A stretch of 18,634 nucleotides of DNA from Oscillospiraceae bacterium (GCA_016290695.1 JAEEUX010000016.1:1-18634); one strand, 5' to 3'; shown: positions 8,443-15,269, numbered from the stretch's first letter. Numbers and translations are program-made. The notes: a model not told the origin generated them from the sequence alone.

Positions 8443-8562
8443 GCAGATTTTTCGTCTGATGAAGGCGAAAAAATCGCCGGAATACTTTGTGTATTTCAAG
8501 ATTTTGAGACAATATCAGCCGGAAAAGCTGCCACCAAGATGTTCGCTGCGAATTATTCAGCG
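8443..8562 (+). ncRNA. Structured non-coding element upstream of the binding-protein gene
   Basis: An outer stem pairs 8443-8460 with 8514-8531 (18 positions, two mismatches, one G-T). It encloses two perfect hairpins: GGCGA/TCGCC around AAAAA (8464-8478) and AATAC/GTATT around TTTGT (8481-8495). A fourth stem CGCTG/CAGCG (8544-8562) follows. No coding frame with a ribosome site runs through it. It fills the only large gap in the operon, about 75 nt before the binding-protein start. It could be a folded RNA that sets expression or mRNA processing, or a dispersed repeat; the sequence alone does not decide. No known riboswitch class is recognised. Confidence 0.5.
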
Positions 8563-8637
8563 TTTACTCAAGGGCAACAAGGTTCGGCTTTGACCCCTGT
8601 TCTGAGAAATATATTTAACATTGGGAGGATACAACAA

Positions 8638-10236
8638 ATGATGAATTCTATTGGAAAACGTGTGCTGGCGCTGCTTATGCTGCTTGTCCTGGCAGCAGGA
8701 CTTCTCAGCGCGTGCGGCACATCCGGACAAAAAGAAGAGAAAGCAGATACTTCGGAAAACAGCGCTTCTGCGGAGAAGAAGGTTATGTATGCAGGTTCTC
8801 TCGGCAATTTCGGCGCGACGAACCTCGACCCTGCGGAAGATTGGAACGGCTGGTACCTGTCTTTCTACGGCGTTACCGAGACGCTCTTCAAGCAGAGCAA
8901 TTCCTATGAAGCGGTTCCATGCCTCGTAGAAAGCTATTCCGAGCCGGAGGACGGCATTACCTGGAAGCTTACGCTTCGTGACGACGTATATTTTTCCAAC
9001 GGTGAAAAGATGACGGCTCAGTCCGTGGTGGACTGCTTCACGCGCACACTGGCGGAAAACGTCCGCGGCGCGGGCACGCTGAACGTCACGGATATGTCCG
9101 CAGATGGGCAGGTCCTTACGCTTGTAACACCTGTGGCCGACCCGACCTTCCTCTATTCGCTTACCGACCCGCTGCTGAGCGTTTACTATGTCAGCGACGG
9201 CGAGGATTACGACAGCGCCTCTCATTGCACCGGTCCCTTTGTGGTTAAGTCCTTCACAAGAGAGACCGAAGCGGTAGTAGTTAAAAATGAAAACTACTGG
9301 GGCGGCAAGGTTAATATCGACGAAGCGCACCTTATAACCTTCTCGGACGAAGACGCTATGGTTATGGCGATGCAGAACGGCGAGCTCGACCATATAGACG
9401 GCACAGCGGCGGCCCTTCTCGTATGCAACGAAAGCACGGGCTTCCATGTCCAGTCCGCCTCAACGAGCCGCGCGGAAAAATTTGTCTTCAACCATAAGGA
9501 CAGCGCCTTCGGCTCCGACCCTGTAATCCGCGAGGTTCTCGCCCTCGCCGTTGACCGCGAAGGCTACGCCAAGGCCAGTAATGGCACGAAGAAAGCAAAT
9601 TACGGTATTTATCCGGCAACCTTGAGCTACGGCGATAACTCAAAGCTGAATATTCATATTACAAGTCAGGATCTTGCCGCTGCCCAAAAGCTCTTGGATG
9701 ACGCGGACTACATAGACAGCGATAACGACGGCGTCCGCGAAAAGGACGGAACGCCCATTTCCATCACGATGGTTACGACGAGCAACATGGGCATACAGGA
9801 CTTTGCGGATGTCCTCAGCTCGGATTTGAAGTCCGTCGGCATCGAGCTCAAAACACAGACCTATGAAAATCTCGACTCATTTGAGACTTTTGCGGGTGTA
9901 AAATGGGATGTCTGCATCGAGGGCAAATACATGACCCCCACAGGCGACGCCAGCTATTTCTTTGATCAGGACGTTATCACGAACGGAAGCTGCAACTACG
10001 GCGGATATTCCAATCCCGAGCTCGATAAGCTCGCGGCGAAGCTTCACGAGACCTTCGGTGACGAGGAACGCAATGAGCTCGTGTTCCAAATGGAACAAAT
10101 GCTTCTTGACGATAACAGCTTCATCGTTTACTGCAACGGCACCAACACCTATATAACCGACAGCGCCGTAAAGGGTTATGAGCCCAACCCCTCCAACTAC
10201 TATTTTATGGACGCGAAAATGGATTTAATTAAGTAA
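8638..10236 (+). CDS. Extracellular solute-binding lipoprotein, family 5 (nickel/peptide/opine type)
   Basis: 532 aa from ATG 8638, with GGGAGG (8623-8628) upstream; the frame extends upstream to 8539 but without a ribosome site. An immediately following second ATG (8641) is an equal alternative. A lipoprotein signal peptide (positively charged start, hydrophobic stretch to residue 23) ends in the lipobox LSAC, with Cys26 as the lipid anchor. The body shows SBP_bac_5 features: ETLFK near the N-terminus, WKLTLRDDVYFSNGEKMTAQSVV, the TGPFVV turn, and YSNPELDKL near the C-terminus. The family delivers peptides, nickel chelates or opine metallophores to its permeases. The LDPAEDWNGW opening resembles NikA/CntA-like proteins more than oligopeptide binders, which is an impression rather than a proof. 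Confidence 0.93.
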   Translation: MMNSIGKRVLALLMLLVLAAGLLSACGTSGQKEEKADTSENSASAEKKVMYAGSLGNFGATNLDPAEDWNGWYLSFYGVTETLFKQSNSYEAVPCLVESYSEPEDGITWKLTLRDDVYFSNGEKMTAQSVVDCFTRTLAENVRGAGTLNVTDMSADGQVLTLVTPVADPTFLYSLTDPLLSVYYVSDGEDYDSASHCTGPFVVKSFTRETEAVVVKNENYWGGKVNIDEAHLITFSDEDAMVMAMQNGELDHIDGTAAALLVCNESTGFHVQSASTSRAEKFVFNHKDSAFGSDPVIREVLALAVDREGYAKASNGTKKANYGIYPATLSYGDNSKLNIHITSQDLAAAQKLLDDADYIDSDNDGVREKDGTPISITMVTTSNMGIQDFADVLSSDLKSVGIELKTQTYENLDSFETFAGVKWDVCIEGKYMTPTGDASYFFDQDVITNGSCNYGGYSNPELDKLAAKLHETFGDEERNELVFQMEQMLLDDNSFIVYCNGTNTYITDSAVKGYEPNPSNYYFMDAKMDLIK

Positions 10237-10240
10237 GCGT

Positions 10241-10963
10241 ATGCTGGAAATTAAAAATCTATCGGTAGAATATGAGCATAAGCCTGTAGTAAGGGGCGTA
10301 TCGCTCAGCTTGGCGCCGGGAGAAATATACTGCATCATCGGCAGAAGCGGAAACGGAAAAAGCACCATTCTGAACGCAGTAAACGGGACGCTCGGAGCAG
10401 GCGGCAGAATAACCGAAGGGGAAATCTCACTTTCGGGCGAGGTCTTGTTCGGGAACGGCAAATACAGCGGCGCGATTCATCGGATGCATGGGCGCCAGCT
10501 TGCGTGGATATCCCAGTATCCCCAGCGTTCCTTTGACCCGCTTTTCACCATCGGAAAACAAATGCGTGAGCTTATGCTCATAAAACGCCGCATCAGCAAG
10601 GCTCAGGCAAAGATAGAAGGCTGCCGGCTTTTTGAGAAGCTGCAGCTTTCGGATTCAGAGCGCGTCTGGAATTCATATCCGCATGAGCTTTCCGGCGGAA
10701 TGTGCCAGCGCGTGGCGATTGCCATGGCTCTTGTAAACGAGGCTGAGATACTCCTTGCGGACGAACCGACAAGCGCGCTGGACGTCACCATTCAGGCGGA
10801 GCTCGTGAGGCTGCTCAGAAATGTGGCAAATACGGAGAAGCTCGGAATATTGCTCGTTACGCATAACATGGATGTGGCGCATGCGCTAAGCGACAGAATA
10901 GGCGTCCTGCGGGATGGCATTCTCACGGAGGTGGAAGATAAGCGTGTCACTGCTTTCCATTGA
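10241..10963 (+). CDS. Nickel/peptide-type ABC importer ATPase 1 (DppD/NikD-like)
   Basis: 240 aa. It starts 4 nt after the lipoprotein stop with a weak ribosome site, suggesting coupling. Walker A is GRSGNGKST (34-42), the Q-loop lies in WISQYPQRSFDP (89-100), the signature is LSGGM (150-154), Walker B is ILLADE (170-175) and the H-loop is VTHN (His208). It ends soon after the ATPase core and lacks the C-terminal oligopeptide extension with its cysteine cluster found in DppD/OppD. That short form is typical of NikD-like and similar proteins. Its last 20 bases overlap the start of ATPase 2. Confidence 0.93.
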   Translation: MLEIKNLSVEYEHKPVVRGVSLSLAPGEIYCIIGRSGNGKSTILNAVNGTLGAGGRITEGEISLSGEVLFGNGKYSGAIHRMHGRQLAWISQYPQRSFDPLFTIGKQMRELMLIKRRISKAQAKIEGCRLFEKLQLSDSERVWNSYPHELSGGMCQRVAIAMALVNEAEILLADEPTSALDVTIQAELVRLLRNVANTEKLGILLVTHNMDVAHALSDRIGVLRDGILTEVEDKRVTAFH

Positions 10964-11717
10964 AAATCTGACGAAAGACTACAGCACGGGCGGCAAAACC
11001 TTCTCCGCGCTTCACGGTGTTTCGCTCTATGTAAACGGAAACGAGTGCGTCGGGCTCATAGGCGAGAGCGGCAGCGGGAAATCCACGATTGCGAACATCG
11101 TTGCGGGGAGAGTCTCCGCGACGGGCGGCACGGTCACTTACGACGGGAGTCTTCTAACCGGGAAACGCGTGGAGCGTTCGGCAAGAAATACTATGCAAAT
11201 GGTGTTCCAGAGCCCCACCGATTCGTTCAGCCCGCGCATGCGCCTTGGCAAGGGAATCCGCGAGGGTCTGCGTTATCTCTCCGATTTGCCTAAATCAGAG
11301 CAGGAAGCGCTCGTTGAAGAAACCATGCGACGGGTCGGCCTTCCAATAGAATACAAATCAAAGCATGTAACAGAGATTAGCGGAGGAGAAGCGCAGAGAG
11401 CCGCAATTGCCAGAGCTGTTCTTATCCGCCCAAAGCTGCTTATCTGCGATGAGATAACCAGCGCCCTCGATGCGGAGGTTCAGGAGCAGCTTATAGAACT
11501 TCTGAAGGAATTAAAGAGAGAAATGGGAATGGCATTTCTGTTTATAAGCCATGATATTCGCCTTGTAAGAAGCTTTTGCGACAGGGTTTACGTTATGCGC
11601 GAGGGAGTTATAGTCGAGCAGGGCGGTGTTCGGAGTCTGTTTGAACATCCCGAAGAAGACTATACCAGGCGCCTGATAGAAGCGTCGTATTTGCAGGACG
11701 CAGAATGTGAAGGGTGA
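10944..11717 (+). CDS. Nickel/peptide-type ABC importer ATPase 2 (DppF/NikE-like)
   Basis: 257 aa from GTG 10944, with GGAGG at 10928-10932. The alternative ATG at 10914 would overlap ATPase 1 by 50 nt and has no ribosome site. Walker A is GESGSGKST (40-48), the signature is ISGGE (145-149), Walker B is LLICDE (165-170) and the H-loop is ISHD (His203). The C-terminal segment ends in a HPEEDYTRRLIEAS stretch like that of DppF/NikE. It overlaps ATPase 1 by 20 bases, the usual arrangement for the paired ATPases of this importer class. The signature has Ile in place of Leu, which is common and should not abolish activity. Confidence 0.93.
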   Translation: MSLLSIENLTKDYSTGGKTFSALHGVSLYVNGNECVGLIGESGSGKSTIANIVAGRVSATGGTVTYDGSLLTGKRVERSARNTMQMVFQSPTDSFSPRMRLGKGIREGLRYLSDLPKSEQEALVEETMRRVGLPIEYKSKHVTEISGGEAQRAAIARAVLIRPKLLICDEITSALDAEVQEQLIELLKELKREMGMAFLFISHDIRLVRSFCDRVYVMREGVIVEQGGVRSLFEHPEEDYTRRLIEASYLQDAECEG

Positions 11718-11800
11718 TTGGGAAGCGTATAGCCCTGAGCGCCGAGGGAAAAGGAGTTATAAAAACGGCTGAGCAACATCTTGGTCGTGTTGCGGATTAA
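11714..11800 (+). pseudogene. 28-residue reading frame coupled to ATPase 2, possibly a truncated gene
   Basis: A GTG at 11714 overlaps the ATPase 2 stop (GTGA), with GAAGGG close upstream, and opens a 28-codon frame ending in TAA at 11798-11800. The product begins MIGKRIALSAEGKG and ends with HLGRVAD. This loosely resembles the N-terminus of dinitrogenase iron-molybdenum cofactor family proteins (IA---EGKG ... FGR--), which are normally about 100 aa or more. It may be a broken remnant of such a gene or a chance frame. No continuation was found in the other frames. Confidence 0.3.
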
Positions 11801-11852
11801 TGTTATTAATGATGGATGATACTATGCCCTTTTGAAGCGGAAATTAATAACA
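11801..11852. repeat. 10-bp perfect inverted repeat downstream of the operon
   Basis: TGTTATTAAT (11801-11810) and ATTAATAACA (11843-11852) are perfect reverse complements with a 32-nt loop. The repeat directly precedes the terminator hairpin. It may extend the 3' end structure of the operon transcript, or be a protein site; its A/T content makes chance possible. Confidence 0.35.
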
Positions 11853-11858
11853 AAAACT

Positions 11859-11896
11859 ATGGATGCACTGCCATTTGGCGGTGCGTCCATTTTTAT
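11859..11896 (+). terminator. Intrinsic terminator of the transport operon
   Basis: Bases 11859-11872 and 11877-11890 form a 14-bp stem, with two G-T pairs and a 4-nt ATTT loop, followed by TTTTTAT. This is a classic rho-independent terminator about 140 nt after ATPase 2, and it marks the end of the plus-strand operon. Confidence 0.88.
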
Positions 11897-12353
11897 GCCC
11901 GTATGGTCGTCTTTGACGTTCCTGCGGGTATTTTTATGCTTTTTTCAGTTCGGTGTTTACTTTTTTGCTTCGATTGTTGCGGTAAGAAGATGAGGGGAAA
12001 TAAAACCGCAAGGAGGTAAACGCATGGCAAATCCGGCGCTACATTCACTTGGTCAAGCCTACCCTGTCGATGCTTCAGCAAGAGCAGAACAGACGCCTTC
12101 CAATGCGGCAGGCAGTTGTCGCTTACTCCTTGAAGCTGTTATTTTATATCCGACGCACTTTTGTAGAAAATTATTATCTTGCAGGCATATCTTTAAGTCT
12201 ACACAATTTTATTTTAACATCAGAAATCTTATTCAATGTGAATATAAAAAGATATTTTACTTGGCTTATTGGAAACGAGTGACAATCGAAGCGCTGTAAA
12301 AACTCAACATATAAGAAACAATGATTTTCACTTTTTCATAAGCCCCAATTATT
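11897..12353. other. Stretch without a recognisable gene, including a well-placed but unrecognised start
   Basis: AAGGAGG lies 6 nt before an ATG at 12024, a good translation start, but the 91-codon frame that follows has no recognised product and unusual composition. A second frame over 12049-12282 reads more naturally (LSMLQQEQNRRLPMRQAVV), so a frameshift early in a former gene is possible. From about 12130 the DNA becomes A/T rich and gene-like signals fade. The likeliest reading is eroded mobile DNA that leads into the recombinase remnant. Confidence 0.35.
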
Positions 12354-12667
12354 CAAAGGATTACCGCGGAACTTGCAGCCGCCGCTACGTCTGCGCAGAC
12401 GCGGCGGAGATTGACCACATCGACGTCTACGAAACCGAGGGCGCAGGCAAAAACCGCAAGCAACGTCTGGCGATCTACTACCGCTTTGTAGGCTAGATAG
12501 AGCTGCCGACAAGCGCGTCCGAGTTTTATGACCGCAACTATCATTACAAAACAAGCGCTAGACAGGGCGTAGTAGTAGAGTACATCCGCAACGAAGCCGC
12601 CGATGAGGGCTTCGGCTTGTTCGGGATAACCAAGCATTACGTCGTGGGGGATTTTGCGAAGAGGTAA
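12354..12667 (+). pseudogene. C-terminal remnant of a large serine recombinase (TnpX/TndX-type, DUF4368 region)
   Basis: The segment reading AEIDHIDVYETEGAG followed by KQRLAIYYRFVG matches the C-terminal DUF4368 region of large serine recombinases found in Clostridia transposons. An in-frame TAG (12494-12496) interrupts it directly after RFVG. The same frame continues with IELPTS, FYDRNYHYKTSARQG and so on to a TAA at 12665-12667, which still reads like protein. Just upstream a different frame reads ITAELAAA (about 12360-12383), like the residues that normally precede this region, implying a frameshift too. The catalytic serine domain is missing. It is therefore a dead relic of an integrative element. 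Confidence 0.7.
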
Positions 12668-12792
12668 AGATATCTTCAACCGAGACCCGCTTCGCTGGGC
12701 TCTCAGTCCCCCGGGGGGCAGGGCGCGCGGGGCACGCAGAAAAGAGAAGCGGTGCGCCATCGGCGCGGGATTTTGATTTTCGCGCAGAGCGC

Positions 12793-12816
12793 GGCGGGCG
12801 GTCGAGGGCGCCCGCC
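12793..12816. repeat. GC-rich 8-bp hairpin in a non-coding stretch
   Basis: GGCGGGCG (12793-12800) and CGCCCGCC (12809-12816) pair perfectly around an 8-nt loop. It is followed by CCTACAGAACAGG. The 12668-12854 stretch is GC-rich and carries no gene that I can support. GGCGGGC-type palindromes of this kind are often dispersed repeats in Clostridia genomes, which is recollection rather than something shown here. Confidence 0.4.
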
Positions 12817-12837
12817 CCTACAGAACAGGACCTTAGT

Positions 12838-12876
12838 GCGGCGGAAAATAATAACCCCGGCGCGGGTGCGCCGGGG
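12838..12876 (-). terminator. Intrinsic terminator of the toxin-antitoxin operon
   Basis: CCCCGGCGC (12855-12863) and GCGCCGGGG (12868-12876) form a perfect 9-bp GC stem with a 4-nt loop. Read on the minus strand it is followed by TTATTATTTT. It lies 10 bases after the toxin stop, so it ends that transcript. Confidence 0.75.
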
Positions 12877-12885
12877 CGGAATAGG

Positions 12886-13154
12886 TCAATCACGGTATAT
12901 TTCTCTTCGGTGGCCTATGGTGATTGCAAGGATAATAAGTTTATCGTCCTCAATGGCGCAGATAATGCGGTAGTCGCCTATGCGGTAGCGCCACTGGCCG
13001 CTGCGATTAGCCGTGAGAGCCTTGCCGTGCTGACGGGGATTTTCGCAGCCGATCAGATTTTTGTTAATCCAGAGGATCTCATTCTCTGAGTGTAACGGTC
13101 AAGCTTTTTAAAGGCCTTGTCAAATTCATCCGTCGTTTGAAGGTCATAGCTCAT
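12886..13154 (-). pseudogene. relE: RelE/ParE-type toxin gene broken by a 2-nt frameshift
   Basis: The ATG at 13154 overlaps the antitoxin stop (ATGA). The first part reads MSYDLQTTDEFDKAFKKLDR and runs on to TQRM. The original frame then hits TGA at 13055-13053 after 33 codons. From about 13082 another frame carries on the family sequence: ILWINKNLIGCENPRQHGKA, then SGQWRYRIGDYRIICAIE and HRREIYRD, with TGA at 12888-12886. Removing two bases near 13082-13086 would restore an 88-aa protein, the normal size for RelE-type mRNA endonucleases or related ParE-like toxins. The conserved basic and C-terminal aromatic residues (R-YRIGDYR, HRR-IY) are all present in the second part. Either the toxin is inactivated, or the two bases are a sequencing error. 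Confidence 0.82.
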
Positions 13155-13372
13155 AAATCGCACTCCTCAAAAAGCTCGGATATGGGGCGGCTCTTTTTCC
13201 CGCTTGCAAGATACTCATTATAGGCCGCCTCACCAACGGCGATATCGTATTCATCCTCGATTTTCTCGAAAAGGGCGCGCTTGAAGGCCTCGGAAAGAGA
13301 GTAGGAATGGATTTTCGCGTAGCTTTCAGCGAGCGCTCTTTCCTCGTCGGTAAGTCTTATGGATAAGGGCAT
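13151..13372 (-). CDS. relB: RelB/DinJ-family antitoxin
   Basis: 73 aa with AAAGGAGG before the ATG. The N-terminus MPLSIRLTDEERALAESYA followed by SLSEAFKRALFEKIEDEYD is a ribbon-helix-helix DNA-binding domain of the RelB/DUF6290 type. The acidic C-terminus (SELFEECDL) would wrap the toxin. The stop overlaps the toxin start by ATGA, the standard arrangement. Such antitoxins repress their own promoter, and a palindrome overlapping the -10 (13396-13412) fits that. With the toxin frameshifted, this may now be an orphan antitoxin. Confidence 0.9.
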   Translation of the reverse strand: MPLSIRLTDEERALAESYAKIHSYSLSEAFKRALFEKIEDEYDIAVGEAAYNEYLASGKKSRPISELFEECDL

Positions 13373-13395
13373 GGTTAAAACCTCCTTTGCAAATA

Positions 13396-13425
13396 CGTTG
13401 TACTACACAACGGAAAATAAGTCAA
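13396..13425 (-). promoter_or_regulatory. Toxin-antitoxin promoter with overlapping palindromic operator
   Basis: On the minus strand TTGACT (13425-13420) and TACAAC (13402-13397) lie 17 nt apart. A perfect palindrome CGTTGT-ACTAC-ACAACG covers 13396-13412, and so the -10 and part of the spacer. This is the expected layout for repression by the RelB-type product. The operator role is inferred. Confidence 0.65.
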
Positions 13426-13444
13426 CAGGAAAGGAATGACACGA

Positions 13445-13726
13445 ATGATTTACGCAAAAGTAGGAAATCAGCTTTACCCGGCGAAGATATCCGGGATAAT
13501 AGGCGATAGCGCCTGGGACGGGCGCGACACGAAGGAAATACATTTGCTTACGGTGGGCTATGCCGAGGCGATAGAGCTGTTTGAGGCTAACACGCCGTGG
13601 AGCATAGTACAGACCTTTGAAGAGCTTGCGGGAACGAATCCCGAAACGGGCGAGCCCATCAGCGCTCCTGAGCCGGAGGAATGGGGCAATTCCGACTATT
13701 TGACTTTCCATAGTTGGTCTCCTTAA
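13445..13726 (+). CDS. Small hypothetical protein
   Basis: 93 aa from ATG 13445, with GGAAAGG at 13428-13434 at a normal distance. The in-frame ATG at 13436 is too close to that site. The sequence MIYAKVGNQLYPAKISGII followed by WDGRDTKEIHLL and WSIVQTFEEL looks like a real acidic globular protein with no membrane segment or known catalytic motif. It vaguely recalls small phage-associated proteins that share the YPA-I-G ... WD-R-SK-I pattern and usually continue with a short DGTV---MGK tail. Here the C-terminus stops at LTFHSWSP, so it may be truncated. It is divergent from the antitoxin and convergent with the 95-aa gene downstream. Function unknown. Confidence 0.65.
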   Translation: MIYAKVGNQLYPAKISGIIGDSAWDGRDTKEIHLLTVGYAEAIELFEANTPWSIVQTFEELAGTNPETGEPISAPEPEEWGNSDYLTFHSWSP

Positions 13727-13813
13727 CGGTGGAATACTATCACGATTTACAAGGAGCAGCAGACGAGCACAAACCCGCACGCGTTACAATGCAGCGCCGG
13801 CAACGGCGATATA

Positions 13814-14101
13814 TCAGAGCCTGCTGTGCCGCCTTTCTACGAACCAGCGGCCTATGTTGCTCCCGGTCATGGCCGGACTTCGCTCGAAAAACAGATAACT
13901 CTGATGACCGCTTATCATCACGGTGTATCTGTCACCCTGGCCTCCGGCTTTCATCGCCGCTGCCTGCCGGATGTCGGTTACGCGGTCTATTTCGTAGGTC
14001 GTTCCATCTTCCCAGACAAGGCTTGTGGGAATCATTTTACCGTCTTCGTCAAATGCTGCATCGACCTTGACGTATACTTTGAGATTATTTGTGCTTTCCA
14101 T
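13814..14101 (-). CDS. Conserved hypothetical protein of the repressor/polymerase module
   Basis: 95 aa from ATG 14101, with GAGG (14110-14113) 8 nt upstream. A longer frame to 14200 overlaps the Xre gene and has no site. The N-terminus MESTNNLKVYVKVDAAFDED is followed by MIPTSLVWEDGTTYEIDRV and GGQGDRYTVMISGHQSYLFF, predicted mostly beta strand. I recognise this pattern as a small Bacillota protein often found near Y-family polymerase genes, but no function is established to my knowledge. It lies 1 nt after the small Xre gene and shares its transcript. The C-terminus (RWFVERRHSRL) may be slightly extended relative to relatives. Confidence 0.78.
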   Translation of the reverse strand: MESTNNLKVYVKVDAAFDEDGKMIPTSLVWEDGTTYEIDRVTDIRQAAAMKAGGQGDRYTVMISGHQSYLFFERSPAMTGSNIGRWFVERRHSRL

Positions 14102-14102
14102 A

Positions 14103-14330
14103 TTAAGCGCCTCGATTATTACCGCCGCCGTGTGTGCCTGCGGCGAAAAAATCAGCCAGATCAATTCCGAGCCCGTCGCAGATGCGCTCGATGGTATCAA
14201 TGCCTAATTGCGTGCCGCGCTGTTTTGCGGACTTAACGGTAGAATAGGAAATGTCACAGAGCTGTGCCAGGCTGTGAAGCGTGAGATTTCTCTCATTGGC
14301 AAGCTCAATAACTCTTTCAACTGTTTGCAT
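14103..14330 (-). CDS. Small Xre-family DNA-binding protein
   Basis: 75 aa from ATG 14330, with GAGGAGG 8-9 nt upstream. It consists almost only of a Cro/C1-type HTH: VIELANERNLTLHSLAQLCD, ISYSTVKSAKQRG and TIERICDGLGIDLADFF, with helix 2/3 at residues of about 18-35. It lacks any sensor domain and ends in a flexible GTHGGGNNRGA tail. Proteins of this kind act as Cro-like repressors. It follows the S24 repressor gene on the same strand across a perfect palindrome (14399-14418), and precedes the 95-aa gene in the same operon. Confidence 0.85.
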   Translation of the reverse strand: MQTVERVIELANERNLTLHSLAQLCDISYSTVKSAKQRGTQLGIDTIERICDGLGIDLADFFAAGTHGGGNNRGA

Positions 14331-14398
14331 AACACAACTCCTCCTCTTTTGAATAAGGTCTATATTGTTGTTACTATACCCGAATAATATCACATCAG

Positions 14399-14418
14399 CT
14401 GTCCAAGCGTTTGGACAG
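14399..14418. promoter_or_regulatory. Perfect palindrome between the S24 and small Xre genes, candidate operator
   Basis: CTGTCCAA (14399-14406) and TTGGACAG (14411-14418) form an 8-4-8 perfect palindrome directly after the S24 stop codon. No T run follows on the minus strand, so it is not a simple terminator. Its position upstream of the small Xre gene makes it a good candidate operator for the S24 or Xre protein. A TATAGT -10-like hexamer lies downstream (14379-14374), but no clear -35 is at the right distance. Confidence 0.5.
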
Positions 14419-15240
14419 TTAAAGCACCTTCCCGACAATTTGGAATTCCGCGTGCGGAGACACTGGCCGAGGCGCATAATTCTTGTTATAGGAGACCAGC
14501 ACCGGCTGCATGCGAACGGCGCCGCTGCTGTCTGTAAACTCCCATCTGGCATCTTCGTCCGGCATCTGCTCGTCGTAGACCTTGATATAGCCTTCGCCGT
14601 CATAGGTGAAGATGCCAACCTCGCCGGGGAGAAGCTGCTCGCAGCGCTGAACCCATATTATCTGACCGTCATGGTAGACGGGCTCCATACTGTCGCCGCT
14701 GACGTAAATGCCGAATTCCGCGCCTTTCGGAACCTGCGTCTCCGGAAAATCCACCATCTCGAAATTACCCTCGTCGAGGAACGCGCCGGTGCCTGCCGAA
14801 GCTTTAAGGCAGCTGACGGGTTTGGATATATAGCGCAGCGCGGCGGAATAGGGGCTCTGTTCTCTATAATTTCCCGAATCCATAAGGTCGCGCTTGTAGT
14901 CCGCAAGCTTTTTCCGGCCCTCTGCATTCAGCGCTGGTTTTGTGCTGGAGAAGAAGGTCATGTTTTCCTCCAGACCGAGGGCATAGGAGATGGTCATCAG
15001 CTGATAAGCGTTGGGAACCGTCCTGCCAGTTTCCCATTTGTTGATTCCTGCGGCGGAGATAGATACTCCGTATTCCTCCAGAAGCGCGCTGAAATCAGCG
15101 AGACTAAGACGCCGATCCGACCGTGCCTCGGCGATTCGCGTACCGATATAGTTTTCCTCGCGTTCAGTCGCAGCGTTGTATGCTGCGGCTTTTTTTGCGT
15201 TTGCGGGAATGATCCTGCTGGTTTTTCCGGACTCGTTCAT
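14419..15240 (-). CDS. LexA-like repressor with Xre HTH and S24 self-cleaving domain
   Basis: 273 aa with GAGGAGG before the ATG. An N-terminal Xre-type HTH (about residues 32-92: RIAEARSDRRLSLADFSALL and INKWETGRTVPN) is joined by a linker to a C-terminal S24 peptidase domain. The self-cleavage site is a probable Ala149-Gly150 (KASAGTGAF). The nucleophile is Ser184 in SGDSMEP and the general base is Lys220 in GYIKVY, 36 residues apart as in LexA. It should repress until DNA damage triggers RecA-assisted cleavage. A TTGACA-17-TATAAT promoter precedes it. It is divergent from the Y-family polymerase, the probable target. The 301-codon frame opposite it has no domain support. Confidence 0.93.
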   Translation of the reverse strand: MNESGKTSRIIPANAKKAAAYNAATEREENYIGTRIAEARSDRRLSLADFSALLEEYGVSISAAGINKWETGRTVPNAYQLMTISYALGLEENMTFFSSTKPALNAEGRKKLADYKRDLMDSGNYREQSPYSAALRYISKPVSCLKASAGTGAFLDEGNFEMVDFPETQVPKGAEFGIYVSGDSMEPVYHDGQIIWVQRCEQLLPGEVGIFTYDGEGYIKVYDEQMPDEDARWEFTDSSGAVRMQPVLVSYNKNYAPRPVSPHAEFQIVGKVL

Positions 15241-15269
15241 GCGGATTCCTCCTCGGTTTGTATGCTCTG

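Noticed and set aside
12353..12760. Minus-strand frames of up to 135 codons opposite the recombinase remnant
   Set aside because: The plus strand carries the recognisable DUF4368 sequence; the minus frames are Arg/Ala/Cys-rich shadows.
14399..14418. Palindrome as a terminator of the S24 gene
   Set aside because: No T run follows on the minus strand; the position fits an operator better.
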